Part shown: in pieces, positions 60,110 through 64,000 of the stretch
Position numbering within the stretch: position 1 is the first letter of the stretch
Layout: the number at the start of each line of letters is the position of its first letter
Assembly: GCA_023079485.1 (NCBI GenBank)
Contig: CM041084.1
Location: forward strand, 105,734,967-105,798,966
Length of the DNA: 64,000 nt
Direction: 5' to 3'
Origin: Archilochus colubris
Lineage: Eukaryota; Chordata; Aves; Apodiformes; Trochilidae
The notes under the pieces: generated by a model
The model's database searches: none
Told to the model about the DNA's origin: nothing
Seen by the model: the letters and a program-made list of their open reading frames with translations, nothing else
Translations under genes and position numbers: made by a program

Positions 60110-62295
60110 CTGAAAAGGAAAACAGAGCCTCGTCAGAGGTCACTAAATAAGCCTTATGCTCTCCTGTTAGGGGGTTGCTATCCAGCAAACTTTGGAGAGA
60201 ATGCAATAAGGCCCAGTATCCTTGGGCTGGGACAATCTCAGACTGCTCTCTCACAATAAATTGTCCTTGGAACATGACCAGAGTCTGAGTGCCTGCAGGA
60301 CACAAGGTGCTTTGTCACCCCTTGAGGTAAGTCTGTCTGTACAGCTTCAGTTCACAAAAAGCAATTGCTTCTAACTTTTGAAGTAAGTGAGTATGAAACC
60401 AAGAGTATTCTTTTGTGCCAGCTGACCTCTGCCTGAATTAAGAGTCTGTACAGCCCTACCACTTCTAGTGGCCTGTGGATCATCATACTCATTAAATCAG
60501 TGGGTATCCTCTTTTCCTAAGCAAATCTGTACAGGTCATCAAGCAAGTATGATACTTCAATAAAGAGAAGAATCTTAGTCAAACCTTCATGCTTTTGCCA
60601 ACAGTGTTGGGAGGTTGCCATGGGAGCTGTAAGAGAAAGTCTGTCTGTTTGAACACTCACACAAACCAATATTTCACTTTATATTTACGTAAAGAGCAGT
60701 TTCTTCACTGTGGATGCAGGGTAAGAATTACATTCAGCCCAGAAGAACAGGGGCAATCTTAAATTATGAGCTTTAAATCAATCATGAAATCAATAAAGTG
60801 CTTTCTTTATCTCTGAAGGTGCCAAGTAAGCTGTTGAGTACAGCAATATTTTCTGTATGTGTGGTGTGTAGGACTCTCTGTGGCAAAGAAGGAAGTGTCT
60901 TTATCTTCTTCTCTGTCTAGAGATGCTATTTATCAGTCTACACTGCCTTCCTCGTGAGTTACATTTTTGCTAGATGTTCAGATACCTATGAAAGTGGGTC
61001 ACCAAAGAAGTTATTTGTGGTATTAATAAATTAGGAGAATAAGCCAAAAGGGAAGCATTTTAATGAGTTTCTAAGGAATGCTAACAAGATTCTTCTCTAA
61101 AAACAAAAGCGAAAATTCTCCAACCTTTCCAAAAAGCAGAAAACAAAAGAAAGAATATTCAGCTGCTACATTTGAGGACAGAATTTCAAGTAGAAGATGG
61201 ATGAATTTATGCTCAGTTGTCTAAGGTAACTGAGCTACAATACATATTAATACCACTTATATTAGAAAGAAGCATAAGAGACATGCATGCCCTGTTAAAG
61301 TTATTGCAAGAGGAATGGCCCATGAATTTCTTAACAGTTGCAATGAGTTAGGGAAAGGCAATTTAATTCTGAGACTGGAGCAAACAATTTGTTTCCCTGT
61401 CTCACTTATTATGGTAATTTACTGTGTATTTTGGGTAGGTCATTTGAACTCTATCTTAGTACTCTAGACTCTTAGATGAGAATGAGTACGTTAGCTCCTG
61501 CACATGGCTGTTGTGAAAATCAGCCACTTGTGGCTTGTGAAGTGCTACAAAAGTGCTTGTGAAGTGATCTAAGACCTGAGTGGGACTTGCTCTGCTAGAG
61601 AAGAATTGAAGCCAGAGACTCAAAAGAGAACAAAGTCATGCCCAAAATCTTCTGATTCTGGGTCAGACTCAAGACAAATGGAAAGATGTTTTTGTAAGAT
61701 CACTTAACAACAGTCAGTTAATGACCAACTTTCTAGACTAGAGTTCTGGTTCAAAATTATTCCATAATCTTTGTTTCTCCCTATGCTGAAGCTTATAGGT
61801 ATTTGGCCATCATTGCCTTTGAACCCTATGCCCACATTCTCTCTGAAAACTGAAGGCTCATCTCTAACATCCCTACATCTTCCTCATTAATAACTTGGTT
61901 TAATGGCCTGAGTAATACACAGGTGCTATATATCCACACTGAGAAAAACTCATTTTCCCAGATGAAAGTTTCATATAGGGATGAAGCATATGCTGAAGTC
62001 CATGGAAAAGAAACTGGAAAGTGGCACTAATTCACCCTTTCGTCCCCTGCTCAGCTGGGTTGCAACTTCTATTTCCCCGAGCTTTTGCTTGCTAAGCAAA
62101 ATGCTATCCCTGGCGTTATATCCGAGAGTTCAGCAAAACGTCTAACCACCAAAGGGCACTCTGGGGGTGGATTTAGGTTTTTGGAGCACAGGAGAGAGGA
62201 TTAGGGTGACTCTTGACTTCTTTGTCACAGTGTGTCTGGCAGTCTCTTGCTATACGTAGGGAAGAAGAACTGCAAATTAATTACATGTACCATAG

Positions 62296-62637
62296 AGTGG
62301 CCTTCCAGTACCTGAAGGAGGCCAACAAGAAAGCTGGGAAGGGACTTTCTACAAGGGTATGTAGTGTTAGGACAAGGGGTAATGGCTTCAAACCAAAAGG
62401 GGGTAGATTTAGATTGGACATAAGAAATTCTCTTGAGAGTGTGGTGAGACACTGGAACAGTCTACCCAGGGAAGCTGTGGCTGTCCCCTCCCTAGCAATG
62501 TTCAAGAACAAGGTTGGATGGGACTTCGAGCAACCTGGTCTAGTGGGATTCTCCTTGCACGTGGCAGGTGGATTTGGAACTAGATTTTTCTTTAAGGTCT
62601 GTTCCAACCCACATCATCTACAGTTCTGTGATTCATC
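62296..62637 (+). mobile_element. CR1 LINE 3' fragment in AQP4 intron 0, antisense to the gene
   Basis: Blocks are 'gccttccagtacctgaaggaggccaacaagaaagctgggaagggact', 'ttaggacaaggggtaatggctt', 'gtggtgagacactggaacag', 'acccagggaagctgtgg' and 'ctggtctagtgggattctccttgcacgtggcagg'. The 3' end is 'gttccaacccacatcatctacagttctgtgatt'. An ORF2-derived frame is partly open from 62213 but lacks any start of its own; it is element sequence, not a host gene. Confidence 0.92.
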
Positions 62638-63742
62638 CTGTAGAAGAGGACAGAAAAGCATGCTTGTATTTGGGTATTAAAATCACACAGTTAGCTTCCT
62701 TCTTTTTGTGGACAATCTTGGAAGAACACATAAGGAGTGAATGTGTGCACAAATACACACACATGTGCAAGAGAGTAACAGAGGATGTGGAAGATCACAC
62801 CTCCTGATGATCTGCTGATGGCCCTGTCTAGGTCCTTCTAGGAGGCTACCACTTAAGAAAAGCAGACCTCATACTTCATCAGCTGAGACCAGGTCAAATC
62901 AGTTAAGCCAATATTGCTTGTAGCCCTGAAAATGCAAAAATGCTGCATGCAAGCCAGAAATCTAATTCAAACACAGAAGCTTGCTCATCAACATGAAGAA
63001 AGTTTCTGCTCTTCTAAAACACCATGATACATGGAAAAAAAATCAAAATGGTAAAACTACACTTGGTAGAACTACACTCCCAGTCTTACTTTTGACAGTT
63101 AATAACCAAAACACCTATTTTTAATGTACACATGTTTTTCTGAAGCAGTCTGTTTTTCTACAATATCAACACCTAGCAAAACACCCAGCTGTCATGGACA
63201 AATTTTTCTTTCAAATTGCATATCTTTCTTCCTCATAGCCAAAACCCCTACAAATGTTAGTAACAGCTTAATACTGTGATGCTAATACTTAATACTTGGA
63301 CCTTGAGGCCATGTTTTCACTTAAATCCAAAGGGTATCAGCAACTTAGAATCCAACACCATCCCCAACATCCACTGTTATTTTCAGCATACAGTTAATTG
63401 AAATGCCTGAGATGCAGAGAGAGTGATGGCTGTGGCAGGTCTGGCACCAGAATGTGACAAATGTAGACTCTGTGGCAGCTAAAAGTTGCCATCAAAGTCG
63501 CATAACATTTTTTTGCAGTCGTTGTTGTTCAGGGTTGCCTTAGATAAATGCAAATTACAACAGAAAACTACAAAGAGACATTAATTTCACATGGCCACAC
63601 CTGAGATTCTCTGGTCTGGACTACAAGATTACACAGTGGACTGTGCCTGATAGGAGCAAGGTGGGTTTTCACAGATCACGTTGCCACCAGGACGGCAGCC
63701 ATAAACAAGCCACACCAATAGAAATAGTAACAGGGGCATCAG

Positions 63743-63774
<32 letters not shown>

Positions 63775-63789
63775 AGAGAGAGAGAGAGA
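63743..63789 (+). repeat. Poly-A followed by (GA)n
   Basis: Twenty-nine A residues run from 63743 and grade into about nine GA units. On the AQP4 strand this is a (TC)n-poly-T tract about 180 bp after the exon 0 donor. No retroposed sequence was recognised before it. Confidence 0.95.
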
Positions 63790-63967
63790 AAGAAGGAAAA
63801 AATAGTTATTTTAAAAGCTCTTCCTTCTCTAGCTAATATCACTTCATGGAGCAGGGCAAACAGCCTGGACGTGGGCTTGCAGCCAGCCACTCCACACGCC
63901 ATACTGTCAGGCTGAAGTTCTGTGCGTGCGGCAGCTATTTACAGTGGCATCTCCCCAGCAAACTCAC

Positions 63968-64000
63968 GTACTACCCGACCTGCGCTGGCACGGCCGGCTG
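63968..64000 (-). CDS. AQP4: Candidate AQP4 exon 0 (M1 isoform N-terminus), cut by the right edge
   Basis: On the minus strand a strong donor GTGAGT (63962-63967) is preceded by 33 bases. In the frame whose last two bases, AC, join the first T of exon 1, they read SRPCQRRSGS and then T. Joined to exon 1 this gives SRPCQRRSGST-KCGRLFKCESI-Met23. The human M1 N-terminus has the same pattern (RP..RR.G-KCG). Phase, donor strength, position upstream of exon 1 and higher CpG content all fit. The initiator ATG lies outside the window. The alternative is that this is non-coding leader and the match is chance. Confidence 0.65.

Larger units (their letters stand above)
60110..63967 (-). other. AQP4: AQP4 intron 0, also the 5' flank of the M23 transcript
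   Basis: About 3.9 kb between the candidate M1 exon and exon 1. In mammals a separate promoter for M23 mRNA lies close upstream of exon 1, so the region just above 60110 is a candidate. No clear TATA box or CpG island was seen there. It contains an antisense CR1 and a poly-A/(GA)n tract. Segments 60110-62295 and 62638-63742 hold nothing else recognised. Confidence 0.65.
54543..64000 (-). other. AQP4: AQP4 gene span, cut by the right edge
   Basis: Minus-strand gene with four complete coding exons and one partial upstream exon in this window. Introns (upstream to downstream) are 60110-63967, 58824-59694, 58300-58658 and 54909-58218. Exons 1 to 4 encode 127, 55, 27 and 92 residues from the internal start, 301 in total, identical to the mammalian M23 length and exon partition. 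All internal junctions from exon 1 on are phase 0, so skipping exon 2 or 3 would keep frame. AQP4 is the main water channel of astrocyte endfeet and forms tetramers and orthogonal arrays. The start of the M1 isoform and the distal promoter lie beyond 64000. Confidence 0.95.

Noticed and set aside
59937..60305. 122-codon minus-strand frame overlapping AQP4 exon 1
   Set aside because: It is out of frame with AQP4 and crosses the exon 1 acceptor into the intron.
62213..62680. 155-codon plus-strand frame in AQP4 intron 0
   Set aside because: It is decayed CR1 ORF2-derived sequence plus flank, not a host gene.
63669..63902. 77-codon minus-strand frame considered as an AQP4 start (MACGVAG...)
   Set aside because: It lies after the stronger GTGAGT donor, runs into the poly-T tract and does not resemble the AQP4 N-terminus.

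Overview
This window looks like bird nuclear DNA. It carries one recognisable protein-coding gene, aquaporin-4 (AQP4), split into exons with canonical splice sites. It also carries many truncated CR1 LINEs with the typical avian 3' end (a tail of TTCTATGATT-like repeats), plus LTRs resembling the avian ERVL type that starts TGTCCTGGTTTNGGC. Nothing bacterial, plasmid-like or CRISPR-like is present. The species cannot be named from the sequence alone.

Layout. From 1 to about 52.5 kb I see no host gene, only a gene-poor stretch. It holds CR1 fragments (near 0.1, 4.3, 15.4, 26.8, 34.0, 44.7 and 47.9 kb), two older decayed antisense LINE pieces (near 9.4 and 31.7 kb) and one ERVL-type LTR (23.9-24.5 kb). 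It also holds an unnamed repeat in two inverted copies (24.6 and 26.4 kb), three G/T-rich tracts (7.4, 24.3 and 40.3 kb) and two long polypyrimidine microsatellites, (CCTTT)n at 19.3 kb and (TTCC)n at 36.3-36.7 kb. In mammals AQP4 is followed by a long gap before KCTD1, so a gene desert on this side fits known gene order. A short GC-rich patch at 52.5-52.95 kb carries NRF1-like and ZNF143-like promoter words.

AQP4 lies on the minus strand from about 54.5 kb to beyond the right edge. Four coding exons, each bounded by AG/GT, were read by hand: 59695-60109, 58659-58823, 58219-58299 and 54630-54908. From the internal start (Met23 in mammalian numbering) they encode exactly 301 residues, the length of the mammalian M23 isoform, with both NPA motifs, the selectivity-filter residues and a C-terminal SSV PDZ ligand. 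A short exon cut by the right edge (63968-64000) fits in phase and sequence as the distal first exon of the longer M1 isoform. The stop codon is UGA followed by CUAG, and an open 28-codon frame follows it, so the translational-readthrough isoform (AQP4ex) appears to be encoded.

The introns hold two antisense CR1 fragments (55.1 and 62.5 kb), one sense-oriented ERVL-type LTR (56.2-56.8 kb), a hairpin with a GCAA loop and a poly-A/(GA)n tract. I found no credible new multi-gene system. The best items for follow-up are the readthrough extension, the N-terminal and Ser276 differences from mammalian AQP4, the overlapping splice signals at exon 1, the promoter-like patch at 52.8 kb and the inverted unnamed repeat.
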